64,000 bases of DNA from Eimeria necatrix (GCF_000499385.1 NW_013654817.1:2501-66500), one strand, 5' to 3'; positions 11,220 through 23,278 are shown, counted from the first letter of the stretch. Program-made: numbers and translations. Notes: generated by a model from the sequence alone, not told the origin.

Positions 11220-11465
11220 GGTGTACGTACACCTGGGAAGTAGTGTCACACTATTAGAGTGTTTTGAATGAAGTTTGAAAGATTAAAACTGCATTTAAAC
11301 ACCATTAGAGTGTTTTGAATGAAGTTTAAAAGATTAAAAGTGCATTTAAACACTTTTAAAGTCTTTGAAGAAAGCTTCCAACTGTCGCGCGCGGTGTACG
11401 TACACCCCGCAGGCGAGGACGCGGAGGACTCTGCTGCTGCGCTGAAGCAGCTGACAGCAGCAAAG

Positions 11466-11509
<44 letters not shown>

Positions 11510-13316
11510 GCAGAAGCAGCCAGTGGTGAACAAGTCCATGTTGGTGATTGAAGTGAAGCCAAATGATGCAGAAACAGATTTAAATGAAATTGGAAAAGAA
11601 ATAAAACAAATTCAAATTGAAGGCCTCACTTGGGGAGAAAACCAAAAGAAAGTGCCCCTGGCCTTCGGGCTCTACAAGCTCCAGGTCCAAACCCTAAACC
11701 CTAAACCCTAAACCCTAAACCCTAGCGGGGCCCCGAACCCTAAACCCGCAGTCCGGTTCCCAAACCCTAAACCCTAGGTTGGCCTAGCCGTAGAGTCCTC
11801 TCTGTAGAGTCTTCAGCCCAAGCCCGAAACCCTCGAAGTGGACCCCAAGCTCCAAATTGGGGTTTAGGGTTTAGGGTTTAGGGTTTAGGGTTTAGGGTTT
11901 AGGGTTTAGGGTTTAGGGTTTACGTCGAGTCGGCAGCGAATGAGGAAATGCAGAAAATAAATGTGAAGAGGGTTTTGAATGAATTTAAATTCAAAAATAA
12001 ATCCAAATTTAAAAATTAAAATTTAAATTTGAATTTAATCTTCAAAATAAAATTAAAATAAAAAGTAATTCACACAAATGGTACTTTGCTGAATTGGAAT
12101 TTTTTTTAACTTTTTCGTTTTTTGAATTTTGAATTTATTTTTCTTCAAGTAAATACTTTTTAATTCAATTAAATCTTTCTTTTTTTATTTTGTGTTTTAT
12201 TAGCTTTTTAAATTGGTTTTTCTCTTCATTTGATTTCTTCAAAGTTGACTTTTTTCTGAAGTGGCATTTCAATTCAGTTCAATTTCTTGAATTCTTTTTT
12301 TGAATTAATTTAATTCTTTTTGCATTTATTTAATTTGAATCAAATTTTTGCAAATTAATGCATTCAAATTAAATTGGCTTTTTTGAACTTTCTCGAATTT
12401 TTTGTTTCTTGAATTTGAATTTTTCGTCAAAATCGCTTTTGAATTTTGATTTTAATTTCTTTTTAGTTAACTATTTAATTTAATTTAATTTAATTTCCAA
12501 AAATGTTTTTTAAATTGCTTTCCTCTTTAATTGTGAACTTCTGGCTTTTTGAACGAATCCCCCGGTGAATTTCAGCTTTCCGAATTTTTTGCATTTCTTT
12601 CGGGAATCGTTTTCAAAATATATTTCAAGTTCTTTTTATTGAATTAAATATTATTTGAATTATTTAAATCATATTTGAATTATTTAAATCAGAAAGCAAA
12701 AGGGAATCAATTTAATTCACATCCTTTCGAATATTCACTAGCAGCTATCCTACTTGAATTCACAAAGTTGAACATAACCCCTCTAAAGAGTCCAATTTTT
12801 AATTTAAAAATATTTATTTCTTTTAAATAATTATTTCTCTTAAATTAATTTGAAAGAAATACTTCAAATTAAATCTCAAGGGAATTTCAAGGGAGTTTCC
12901 GCGCAGACCCTTCCTTGCATGCATTTCGTCATTTCTTCGTTTCGCCTCTAAAAAGCCCAATTTTGGCGCCATTTTCGGCGCGTTTTCGGGAAATAAATGA
13001 AAAAAAGCGAATTAAATTAAATTAAAATGAAATTCGAGTGAAATTGGAGTGAAATTCGAGTGAAGTTGTGCGAAGTTGAACGAAACTTGAATTTTTTGCA
13101 AGTTTTTTTGCAACTGCGCAGGTGCAATGCGTGATTGTAGACGATCTGGTGAACACAGACACTGTGATAGAACGAATTGAAGAAATTGGACTTTCGGAAG
13201 AAAACAAAATCAAAAAAAGAAAACTTTTGGAAGAAAACGAAAACGACTCTGAAGACGAAGACGAACTCCACGGACTCGTCCAGTCCGCGCAGATCGTTTC
13301 CTTCAACAAGCTCTAG
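11045..13316 (+). CDS. Elongation factor 1-beta (eEF1B guanine exchange subunit)
   Basis: Three exons in a consistent frame: 11045-11153, 11413-11684 and 13122-13316 (191 aa). The middle carries the acidic linker motif DDDIDLFGED, then a Gln run from the CAG tract. The C-terminal exchange domain begins NKSMLVIEVKPNDAETDL, continues IQIEGLTWGE and GLYKLQVQCVIVDDLVNTD, and ends LVQSAQIVSFNKL, the family's typical end. eEF1B reloads eEF1A with GTP in translation elongation. A poly-Glu/Lys insert (ENKIKKRKLLEENENDSED) sits in the C-domain loop. Intron 1 holds a CTG tract, two palindromes and a 51-base duplication; intron 2 (1.4 kb) begins GTCCAAACCCTAAACCC. Confidence 0.93.
11222..11412. repeat. 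Palindrome pair and 51-bp duplication in EF-1beta intron 1
   Basis: TGTACGTACA at 11222-11231 and 11395-11404 bracket two tandem 51-base copies (about 11251-11352, units starting ATTAGAGTG). The second palindrome ends eight bases before the intron's AG. Confidence 0.85.
11690..11922. repeat. Heptamer arrays in EF-1beta intron 2
   Basis: (AAACCCT)n at 11690-11724 directly after the donor at 11685, then (TTTAGGG)n at about 11862-11922 in the opposite orientation. The rest of the intron (11930-13121) is AT-rich with no further motif. Confidence 0.9.
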
Positions 13317-13330
13317 ACGCCCCACGCCCG

Positions 13331-14196
13331 CCTGGCTAGCTAGCTAGCTAGCTAGCTGGCTGGCTAGCCAGCTACTAGCTGGCTAGCTAGCCAGCTAGTA
13401 GCTAGCTAGCTGGCTAGCCAGCGAAACAAGGAGGCGAGAAGGCGGAGGAGCTAGCTGGGGTTTGGGCTACAGATGGCTCGGGGTTGCGGGCTAGCTAGCT
13501 AGCTAGCTAGCTAGCTAGCTAGCCAGCTAGCTAGCTAGCTAGCTGACGAGCCATGTAACTAGCTAGCTAATGGCTAGCTAGTTAGCTGGCTAGTTAGCTG
13601 GCTGGCTAGCTGGCTAGCTAGTTGTTTTGAGGTGTATGGACAGCTGGAGGCCGTGCGCTTTCCTTTAATTTGAATTCGAAGTCAAATCATTTCTGTTGCC
13701 TTTTGAAATTTTCCTGTCGGAGCTTTTTGGCTTCCTCAGAAGCCAGCTGCTGGGCAGCTAGCTAGGCAACGAGCTCGGTAGCTAGCTAGCTAGCTAGCTA
13801 GCTAGCTCCTTACCTAGTTGGCTAGCTAGCTGAAGCCAACTGCTGGGCAGCTAGCTAGATAACGAGCTCGGTAGCAAGCTAGCTAGCTAGCTACCTAGCT
13901 GCCTAACTACTTACCTAGCTAGCTGGCTAGCTCTAGCTAGCTGGCTAGCCACCTAGCTAACTACCCACCGAACTACCTAGCTAGCTAGCTAGATAACGAG
14001 CCCATTGGCTAGCTAGCTAGCTAGCTAGTTGCCTAATTGCTTACCTAGTTGGCTAGCTAGCTAGCTAGCTAGCTAGCCACCAAGCTAACTGCCCACCTAA
14101 CTGCCTAGCTAGCTATCTAGCTTAATAGCTAGCTGGTTGGCTGCCTGGCTAGCTAGCTGACTAGCTAGCTAGCTAGCCACTTGGCTAGCTGAACGA
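13331..14196. repeat. GCTAGC arrays between convergent genes
   Basis: Two blocks (about 13331-13625 and 13755-14196) of (GCTA)n with CCAGCTAGCT-type variants. They fill most of the 1-kb gap between the stops of EF-1beta (13316) and DBR1 (14337). Nothing coding seen. Confidence 0.9.
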
Positions 14197-14336
14197 TGAG
14201 CAAATGTAGCTGCGCACTTTTTTGTTTTCGAAGAAGAGCAAATAAAAGCAAAGAAAGAATAATAAATAAAATAAATGAAGAAAAAGAAACAAAATAAAGA
14301 AAAAGAAATAAAAAGAAATAAATAAAATTTAACTCT

Positions 14337-15155
14337 TCAGAGTTCGTCAAGGTCCAAAGAAATCTCCTCCTCGACGCGCCTCACCAAGGGGGGCCCCTTG
14401 GGAAGAATGCGGGGCTCTTCAGCTGCAGCACAAAACCACAAAAAAGGGTTTAGGGTTTAGGGTTTAGGGTTTAGGGTTTAGGGTTTAGGGTTTGGGGTTT
14501 AGGGTTTGGGTGGGTTGCTGCGCAGGGTGGGGGCTCGACAGCTTCCGTTCGGCGGTTTGCTGCTTGCTGCGGCAAGTCCACCGTTTCAGGGTTTAGGGTT
14601 TAGGGTTTAGGGTTTAGGGTTTAGGGTTTAGGGTTTACGGTTGTCTGCGAAGGGGTCGTATTGTGCTCCAATTATGTTGAGAATGAGTTTTCTTTGTTTT
14701 GCAAAATCCTGAAAAGGAGGATCTGTCCAGTGGGGCCACGGGAATTCATTTAATTCATTTAAATCATTTTTTTCATTTAATTCATTTAAATCTTTTGAAT
14801 CATTTAAATCATTTAACTCAATTGTTTCGTTTAAATCATTTAATTCATTTGTTTTATTTATTTCATTTGTTTTATTTATTTCACTTGTTTTATTTATTTC
14901 AATTTCGTTTTTTTCATTTTTATTTTTATTTGTTTCTTCTTTATCTTCCAGATTTGTTTCTTTTGCTTCTTTGTTTGTTTCTGCAGTTATTTGATTTATT
15001 TCTTCTTTCATTTCTTTTATTTCTTTTATTTCTTCTTTTATTTCTTTTGTTTTATCTTTTTCCTTTTCATCTTTTTTTGTTTTCTCTTTTTTCGCTCCAA
15101 ACATTTCCCGCAATTTCCGCAAAACGGCCAAACGGTCTTCATCTGAAGGGCAGCT

Positions 15156-15202
<47 letters not shown>

Positions 15203-18165
15203 AGCAGCAGCAGCAAGTTCTTTTCTTTGTTCTTATTGTCTGTTCATCTTTTAATTTAGTTTTATTTATTTAGAAATGAAAACGAAATCAAGGGCACTCG
15301 GTCGCATGCATTTGACTGTACATACACCGCGAGAAAGAGAAACAGCTGCTCGAAAACTTTTCGAAAATTTTGCAAAAAGTTTGAAATATATTTCCAATTT
15401 CTTTTTTCATGCATGCAAAGATGTGAACAATTGCAAACAGCTTTCTGCAAGAGAATTTGAGACAAAAAAGGATTTAAAATTAAAATCAAATTCGAAAATA
15501 AAACAAAAATGAACCATTCACATGCTGAAGCACAACAGCCTTTCTGGAAAGACGAAATAGACAAAAAGAACCAATTAAATACTTATTGAATCTTTTCAAA
15601 AAGCATATTTAATGATATTTAAACAAATTTATTATTTTTTTGCATTTCAAGAAAACTAGAAAAAGAAGACTTTCGAAAACGGGGGAAATTGGGGTGTCTG
15701 TACACCGCAATTTCACGAGAGTCAACACGCGCATTTTCGGAATGGGAGTCAAAAGTCGGCAAATAAATAAAACAAAAACAAAAATAAATGTTTTTATTTT
15801 ATATTTTTAATTATATTTCATATTTATTCAACAATTAAGACTTTCCAAAGTCCCAAATGCAAACACAAGAGGCGGCCGCAGCCGCATGCGCCGAAACATT
15901 TCTTGCGGCCTACAAGAAATACGAATTGAAATAAAAATAAAGAACTTGAAGTGAACTTTAAATTAAAATTTAATATAATTTAATATAATTTATTTTATTT
16001 AATTTAATTTAATTTAATTTAATTTAATTTAATTTGAACTCCTTTCACTTACACTACGGAGCTGCTGCAGCGCTGCGCAGACAGCGGAATGTTATTCTGG
16101 TTGGCGCGGAGGATCGCGAGCCACTCGAGGTCAAATCTGAATTCAATTAAATTAAATTAAATCAAATTAAATCAAATAAAATTAAATTAAATTAAATTAA
16201 ATTAAAAAGTAAATTAAAAATTAAATTAAAAATAAAACAAACAAAACAATTAAACAAAGAAATGCATGCAATAAAACCCACTAAAAAAGATATAGAAGAA
16301 CGCGCAGCAGCGCAGCAGCAGCAGCACAATAACTGCCCCAGAGGCTGTTCAGCTTGCTCTCTATCCTAAACCCTAAACCCTAAACCCTAAACCCCAAACC
16401 CTAGCCCTAACCCCTAAACCCTGACCCTTTGACCAGAAAACGCGAGCCGCAAACCCTAAACCCGAAACCCTAAACCCGAAGCCCCAACCCTAACCCCTGG
16501 ACCAAAAACCATGCGGCAGCAGCCCTAAACCCTAAACCCTAAACCCCAAACCCTAAGCTTGGCCCCTGGAGCAGAAACGACAAAGCACCAGCCCCAAACC
16601 CTAAACCCTAAACCCTAAACCCTAAACCCTGGAGGCTCACTCGATCGTGAGGGGTTGCTGAATGTTGGTGTGGGGCGAAGGCCTTTTGAGGTATTTGTTG
16701 GGGACTTTGGGGTGTATGTCCACCACCTGGAGGCAGCTTCTTCCCGGAAGCACTTTGTCAAGTGCCAGAAAATTAGTTTGCAGATTTTTGTCATGAAAAT
16801 AAATGGCGGGAAAGCAAACGTGAAGATGGCCCGAAAACCAGAAACTCCTGCGGTGTCTCGACAGACACACGGAGAGTTCGGGTGTCTGTACACCCCAGCG
16901 CGTCCTGCGCACTTGAATTCAAGTTTTTTTCTCTCCTCTTTGTCGCGGATTTCATTTCTAGATTTGTTTAATTCCATTTATTTGCATTAAGTAGCTTTTT
17001 ATTTTCAAAAAGAAGGAAAAAAATCGAAAAAAAAAGAAAAAAGACAAAATTTGAAAACAGGCGATGCATGCGCTCGGGTGTACGTACGGCTTCATGCTCT
17101 TCAACAACGCCATTGCAGGAGGACTTCCCAAACTTTTATTATTTATATCTTTTCGAAATGCAGGTTTTATTCTCAACAAACTTTGCTTGTCTCCGTAGTT
17201 GTAGATGCCCTCCGGCCAGTCGTGGCTCAGCATTATGTCCACGTGGCCCTCAATCTGCACAAACCCTAAACCCTAAACCCTAAACCCTGAACCCTAAACC
17301 CAAAACCCTAAACCCTAAACCCTAAATTCCGAGCCCTAGACCCTAAACCCTGAACCCTAACCCAAACCCCAAACCCTAATCTCTACACGCCAAATGCCCT
17401 GAACCCCAAACCCCAACCCCCAAACCCTAAGCCCAACCCCTAAACCCTAAACCCTAAACCCTAATCCCGCTGCCGGCGTCTGCTGCTGCAGCGCGTGTGC
17501 GTGGTGGGCAAAACCCTAGGCCTTGAGAAATGAAAAAGTGAATTTTAATTTTCGAAAATAAATTCAGTTTTCGCAGCTTTCAGGTGTACGTACACAGTGC
17601 AGCTTCAGCAACTCAAACTCCCGCACGTGGTAAGCGCTGCGGCTGGTGCTTTCGCTGTAGGGGGGTTTTTCAAAGTGGCCTGAAGCGACAAACCCTAAAC
17701 CCTAAACCCTAAACCCTAAACCCTAAACCCTAGCGCTAAACCCTGAACCCTTGGCCTCCGCAGCGAACCCCGAACCCTAAACCCTCCGCCACCCCAGCTG
17801 CCGGCGAACCCGAGAGCCAGAGCCTCCAAACACCCAGCCCCAAACCCTAAACCCTAAACCCTAAACCCTAAACCCTAAACCCTAAACCCTGACCGAGATG
17901 GTAGTGCTGTTCGTTGTAAATGCCGGAGACGCCCGCAATGCGAAGTCCACCAACATTAACAACTCCAGAATATCCCAAAAAGAAAATGTTCGGCGCCAGC
18001 CATCCTCCGTAGTAGCTGTACATACACCCCAAGCTGTACATACACCCCAAGCTGTACATACACCCCGAGCTGTGCATACACCCCAAGCTGTACATACACC
18101 CCAATCTGGCTTCAGCCCGCAGCCAAACAACTGCTCCTAAGTATTAATTTGTTTATCTACCTATT

Positions 18166-18232
<67 letters not shown>

Positions 18233-20298
18233 TAATTCCTTTTTGTCCTGAAGAATGCAACTTTTAATTAAGCTTCATCGACGCCAATTGAGCAACTGCT
18301 CCCCTTCTCTGCCCTTCGGCGGCTTTACGCCTCCGCCCGTCTATTTGCAGCAGCAGCAGCAGCGACAGCAGCAGCAGCAGCAACAGCAGCACTGCAGCAG
18401 CAGCACTGCAGCAGCAGCGTTGCAGCAGCACCCCAACAGCCTTCCAGCAGCACTGCAGCAGCAGCAGCCCTGCAGCAGCAGCCCTGCAGCAGCAGCCCTG
18501 CAGCAGCAGCCCTGCAGCAACAGCCCTGCAGCAGCAGCAGCAGCGCTGCAGCAGCAGCAGCAGCAGCAGCGCTGCAGCAGCAGCAGCAGCAGCAGCAGCA
18601 ACGCACAGCTGCCTGAGGACGTTGGGGGCCTCGTGGTTGCCGCCGACGAGCAAAGTGAGGCGGGGGGCCCTTTTGAGGCCCCGGAAGTACTTGTGGAAGT
18701 CTTTGAGGACTTTGTACTTTTGGGGCGCGTGGAAATATTGCAAGTCCGACTCAAATCGCAGACTCTGCAAACCCTCAACAAAACCCTCAACAAACCCTTT
18801 TCTCTTCCCTCCAAACCCCCACCAGCAAACCCCTCAACCCAAACCCTAATCGGGGGTTTAAACCCTCAAAAACGCGCTCAAAACCACCCCGGGGGCCCCT
18901 CGGGGGGCCCCCGGCCCCCGGGGCCCTCAAGGGGCCCCCAGGGTACCGGGGGCCCCTCGGGGGCCCCGCGGCTGCCAGGGGCCCTAAGGGGGCCCCCAAG
19001 GGGGCCCCCAAGGGGCCCCATGGGTACTGGGGGCCCCAGGGGTACTGCCGGGCCCCAACGGGGCCCCTCAAGGGGCCCCTCAAGGGGCCCCTCAAGGGGC
19101 CCCTCAAGGGGCCCCTCAAGGGGCCCCTAAAGGGGCCCCAGGGGTACTGGGGGCCCCCAGGGGCCCCCAAGAGGGGCCTTGGAGATATTAAAGTCTTAGG
19201 AAATGGAGAAATAAATTAAAAAGAAATAAAAGAAATAAAAGTGCCAGTCTTTGGGCGCATGCATTAAATTGCATTTGAAATCTTTTGGATCGTTTTTCGA
19301 CTAATATGTAGGGTATGTCTTGAAGCTTTGAATGCCATTTAAATGGCATTTAAATGCAATTTAAATGCCATTTAAATGGCATTTAAGTGGCATTTAAATG
19401 GCATTTAAGTGGCATTTAAGTGGCATTTAAATGGCATTTAAATGGCACTTAAATGGCATTTAAATGGCATTTATATGGCATTTATATGGCATTTAAATGG
19501 CGTTTAAATGGCGTTTAAAATGGCAATAATATTCCATTTAAGTGGCATTTAAATGGCATTTAAATGGCACTTAAACGGCATTAAAATGGCATTTAAATGG
19601 CACTTAAATGGCATTTAAATGGCATTTAAATGGCACTTAAATGGCATTTAAATGGCATTTAAGTGGCATTTAAATGCCATTTAAATGCCATTTAAATGCC
19701 ACTTAAATGGCATTTGAATGGCATTTAAATGGCACTTAAATGGCACTCAAATGGCAGTTAAATGGCATTTATGTAGCACTTAAATGGCATTTAAATGGCA
19801 TTTATATGGCATTATAATGGCATTTAAATGGCATTTAAATGGCATTTAAAATAGCACTTAAATGGCATTAAAATGGCATTTAAATGGCATTAAAATGGCA
19901 CTTAAATGGCATTAAAATGGCACTTAAATAGCATTAAAATGGCATTTAAATGGCATTAAAATGGCATTTAAATGGCATTTAAAATAGCACTTAAATGGCA
20001 TTAAAATGGCATTTAAATGGCATTAAAATGGCACTTAAATGGCATTAAAATGGCATTTAAATGGCACTAAAATGGCATTTAAATGGCATTTAAAATGCAA
20101 TTAAATGGCACTAAAATGGCATTTAAATGGCACTAAAAGAACTTCTTTTTGAAGTCCACCTCGAAGTCTCCGCAGCAAATCAAAAGATCGACTTTTATGT
20201 TTTCTTTTTCTTCGAGCTGCTGCAGCATTCCATAAAGCGCGTCCAGCTCGCCGTGGCAGCAGCCGTTTATGGCCACCTGCGCAGCAGCAACGCCCCAC

Positions 20299-20333
<35 letters not shown>

Positions 20334-20623
20334 AGGCGGAAGCTGCTTTGGGGCTCTGCGGGAGTGGGGGTTTGTTATTTTTGTGTTCTTTTTTCTTTTC
20401 TCTTTTTGCTTTTAAGTTTTTCTTTTTAATTCAAAACTTGCAATTCAGAATTGCAGAAACACGAGACAAGAAAACAAAATGCGAAAGAGAAAGCACGGCC
20501 ACGCTCGTGTCACCAAACAAACAAAACCCTAAACCCTAAACCCTAAACCCTAAACCCTAAACCCTAAACCCTAAACCCTAGGGAAGCGTTGGCGGCTGGG
20601 GGTGCAGCATTCCTCACCTTCAT
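14337..20623 (-). CDS. DBR1: RNA lariat debranching enzyme
   Basis: Eleven exons, all phase-consistent (534 aa): 20618-20623 (Met-Lys), 20160-20276, 18607-18764, 17894-18015, 17594-17679, 17088-17254, 16641-16847, 16053-16136, 15842-15909, 14639-15142, 14337-14422. Metallophosphoesterase landmarks in order: [145 protein letters not shown]1 cuts the 2'-5' branch of excised introns in the nucleus. Exons from 16053 down rest on phase only; if not joined, the protein stops at 16049. The late exon carries an (N/D-E-L-N) low-complexity run. Exon 1 is only six bases. Two donors and one acceptor are parts of the palindrome family. Confidence 0.9.
14446..14637. repeat. Heptamer arrays in last DBR1 intron
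   Basis: (TTTAGGG)n at about 14446-14494 and 14586-14637. The exon ending at 14639 splices at C|GTAAACCCTAAACCC. Confidence 0.85.
16365..16632. repeat. Degenerate heptamer arrays in DBR1 intron
   Basis: Arrays with frequent single-base variants (AACCCC, CCGAAACC) between exons 16053-16136 and 16641-16847; the region looks like decaying repeat. Confidence 0.8.
17263..17472. repeat. Heptamer arrays in DBR1 intron
   Basis: Perfect and degenerate (AAACCCT)n between exons 17594-17679 and 17088-17254. In gene orientation the array runs to within nine bases of the acceptor at 17254. Confidence 0.85.
17693..17890. repeat. Heptamer arrays filling a DBR1 intron
   Basis: The 214-base intron 17680-17893 is mostly heptamer. 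It opens G|GTCAGGGTTTAGGG and closes with heptamer followed by TCGCTTCAG. Confidence 0.9.
18014..18103. repeat. Five tandem 18-bp palindrome-derived units at a DBR1 acceptor
   Basis: Unit AGCTGTACATACACCCCA, five copies with single-base variants. Read on the minus strand each copy ends in a TGTATGTACAG-type 3' splice site; the copy at 18015 is the one that fits DBR1 homology. Confidence 0.9.
18884..19175. repeat. GGGGCCCC minisatellite in DBR1 intron
   Basis: Almost pure G/C sequence dominated by AGGGGCCCCTCA-like 12-base units, perfect at about 19069-19140. Confidence 0.9.
19329..20145. repeat. 11-bp palindromic satellite (GCATTTAAATG)n
   Basis: About 820 bases of tandem 11-mers with CACTTAAATGG and CATTAAAATGG variants, inside the DBR1 intron between exons 20160-20276 and 18607-18764. 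Most units contain the palindrome CATTTAAATG. Confidence 0.95.
20525..20581. repeat. Heptamer array in DBR1 first intron
   Basis: Eight or so AAACCCT units lying between the inferred six-base first exon (20618-20623) and exon 2. Confidence 0.9.
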
Positions 20624-22216
20624 TTTCCCCAGGAAGAACCCAGAAGATCCTAAAGCTTTCTTTTCCAATTAGTTCAATTAATATTCTGCATTTTAAGAAA
20701 TCAGAAAAAGATCCGTGGGGAACTGCTGGTCACCTGCTGGACCTCATCTGCGCGGTGCGATCGGCAGTGGAAACTGAAGTTTCAGAGGGGAAACTGGCCG
20801 CAAAATCGACTCTCAAGCATGTTTTTCTGCAAATTAAGAAGTTTAAAGTTTAATAAAAAGAAAAAATGCGAAATATGAACGGAGGAAACTTCTGAAAAGC
20901 TTCCGAAATCAGGTCTTAGGTTTCCGGTCAGCGATGCGCAGGTGTACATACACCTCGAACCAAATCGACCCGTACGCCAAAAAACGAGAAAAATAAAAAC
21001 CTTCAAATAAATTAATTGCAGTTTAGTTTTATTAATCAAAAACTAATCTTTCTAGCCACCAGCTTCTCCTTTTCGCTGAGGGCCCCCCCGTGGGGCTTCC
21101 GGGGCTGCTCACGAGTTCAAGTTGTTGCAATTGGCTTTTCCTGTTCCACTTGAAAAAACGGGATTAAAATTGCATTTTAATCTCAAATTTCAAATTTAAA
21201 AGAATTAATTCTTATTTTTTAATTCAATAATCATCTCGGCAGCCACAGTTCCTCTCATTTCTTTCACTTTTGTTGAATTTGGATTTTTTTGAGTCCGCTG
21301 TCGACTGCAGCGCCGAAACTCCCAAAAACTTCGCAAAAAAGGCAAAAAAGAGGATTTTAATTTCAATTTTGTTTCTTTTAATTAAATTTATTCTTCATTT
21401 GTCTTTATTTCCCTCAATAATTTTGTTTCTTTTAATTAATTTTATTTATTTGTCTTTATTCCCCTCAAGTGGCAAAAGAAAGCCACAAGAAACTCCACAG
21501 CCCGGGTAGGCGACACCAGCGGCCACGGGGAGCTCCAGCTAGCTAGCAGCTAGCTGCAGTTAGCCACAGCTAGCTACAGCTAGCCATAGCTGGCTACAGC
21601 GAGCTACAGCTAGCTACAGGAGCTACAGCTAGCTACAGCGAGCTGCAGCTCGCTGCAGCTAGTTCCGGCGAGCTTGTACAGCTAGCTACAGCTAGCCTCA
21701 GCGAGCTGCAGCTAGCTACAGCTAGCTACAGCTAGCCACAGCTAGCCACAGCTAGCTATAGTTAGCTACAGCTAGCTACAGCTAGCTACAACGAGCTGCT
21801 GCTGGAAGAAGCCGCCGTTTGCCCGCTTCATAAGAAGTTGAGACTCGCAGAAGATAGCTGCAGCTAGCCACCTCTAGCTAGCTGCAGCTAGCCACCTCTA
21901 GATAGCTGCAGCTAGCCACCTCTAGATAGCTGCAGCTAGCCACCTCTGGCTAGCTGCAGCTAGCCACCTCTAGCTAGCTGCAGCTAGCCACCTCTAGCTA
22001 GCTGCGGCAGCTAGCTGTGGCTAGCCACAGGTCTGCTTTCAGCCAGAGGAGGCTTTAGCCTCTCTAGAAGTTTGTTTGTTTTCAAATAAAATGAAGACAA
22101 AAAAGAATTGCACAAGTTTTATTTATTTTAATTAACTGCTTTTGAAAAAGTCAGCTTTTATTATTTAAACTAATTGCTTCTTGAAATGAGATTAGAGTGG
22201 CAGCAAGAAGTCCTCT

Positions 22217-22268
<52 letters not shown>

Positions 22269-23278
22269 ATCTGGGGCTGCTGCTGGCGACTCCATTGCAT
22301 GTGTTCTCTTTTTTAAAGTAAAAATAAAAGCAGGTAAATGTTTTCTCTTGAAGCTTAAAGCCTAGGGTTTAGGGTTTAGGGTTTAGGGTTTGGCTTCTCA
22401 GAAGTCCTTAAAAGCATTTCTTTTCTTTCTAATTAATTTCTTTTAATTTAATTTATTTTATTTTAATTTTTATTTAATTAAATTAAACATTTAAATAAAT
22501 AAATGCTTTTGCAAAGCAGCGGCAGCAGCAGATCCTTTTCAATTGAATTCATTTTTTGTGGAATTCAGAAAAGTTGAAAATAAATTAAATAATTAAATAC
22601 AAAAATAATTATAATTTAATCCCGAGTAGACTTTTTTCATCTTTTTTTTATTTTCATTTCGAAACAAAAATGAAGTTTTATTTCATGTTGAAGAAGAAAA
22701 AGGGGAACCAAAGACTTCTCAATTTTCAAATTTATTTTCTCGATTTGGAATTCCAAAAAGAATAAAATCTAATTATTTTACTTTTAACCCTAAACCCTAA
22801 ACCCTAAACCCTAAACCCTAAACCCTTGAATTGTTCAGTCTTGGGACTCGAAGCCTCAGGCTATCCTCTACTTCTGCAGGCCTCGCTGGAGCAAAACCCC
22901 AAAACCTAAGCTTTCGGGTTTAAACCCTAAACCCTAAACCCTGACTAAACCCTAAACCCTAAACCCTAAACCCTGTCTACACCCTAAACCCTAAACCCTA
23001 AACTAGGCGCTGAAACCAAAAGCCTGAGGAAAACAAAAAACAAGATTGAGTAACTGAAGCTTTCACTATGTTAAAAACTAAAAGTAAAATAAAATAAATT
23101 AAAACTAATTATGTTTTTCTTGCAAGAAAAGCCTGACGCGTCAAACTGCAAAAAAGGGAAATGTCTTTTTCATTTTCTTTGTTGAAGACAAAAAGATAAA
23201 ACCCTTTCAGGCAAATATAAACAGCTGTAAGATTATATATATACAGGCCCTCCCCTGCACGCTAAAGGGGAAAGCCCA
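20624..23278. other. Repeat-rich intergenic interval
   Basis: Holds a (GCTA)n array at about 21536-22030, heptamer arrays at 22363-22392, 22787-22827 and 22923-23007, a palindrome variant GGTGTACATACACC at about 20941, and a CAG tract near 22218-22266. Short open stretches on the plus strand (about 20710-20800 and 21270-21350) have exon-like composition but no recognisable family or firm splice pair, so no gene is called. Confidence 0.4.
21536..22030. repeat. GCTAGC/AGCTACAGCTAGC array
   Basis: Tandem tetra- and decanucleotide units (GCTAGCTACA, then GCTAGCCACCTCTA), two sub-families joined near 21850. Confidence 0.9.

Noticed and set aside
18255..19130. 291-codon plus-strand ORF ending in Gly-Pro-Ser-Arg repeats
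   Set aside because: Antisense to DBR1 exon 18607-18764 and then runs through a GC-only intron minisatellite; no family similarity.
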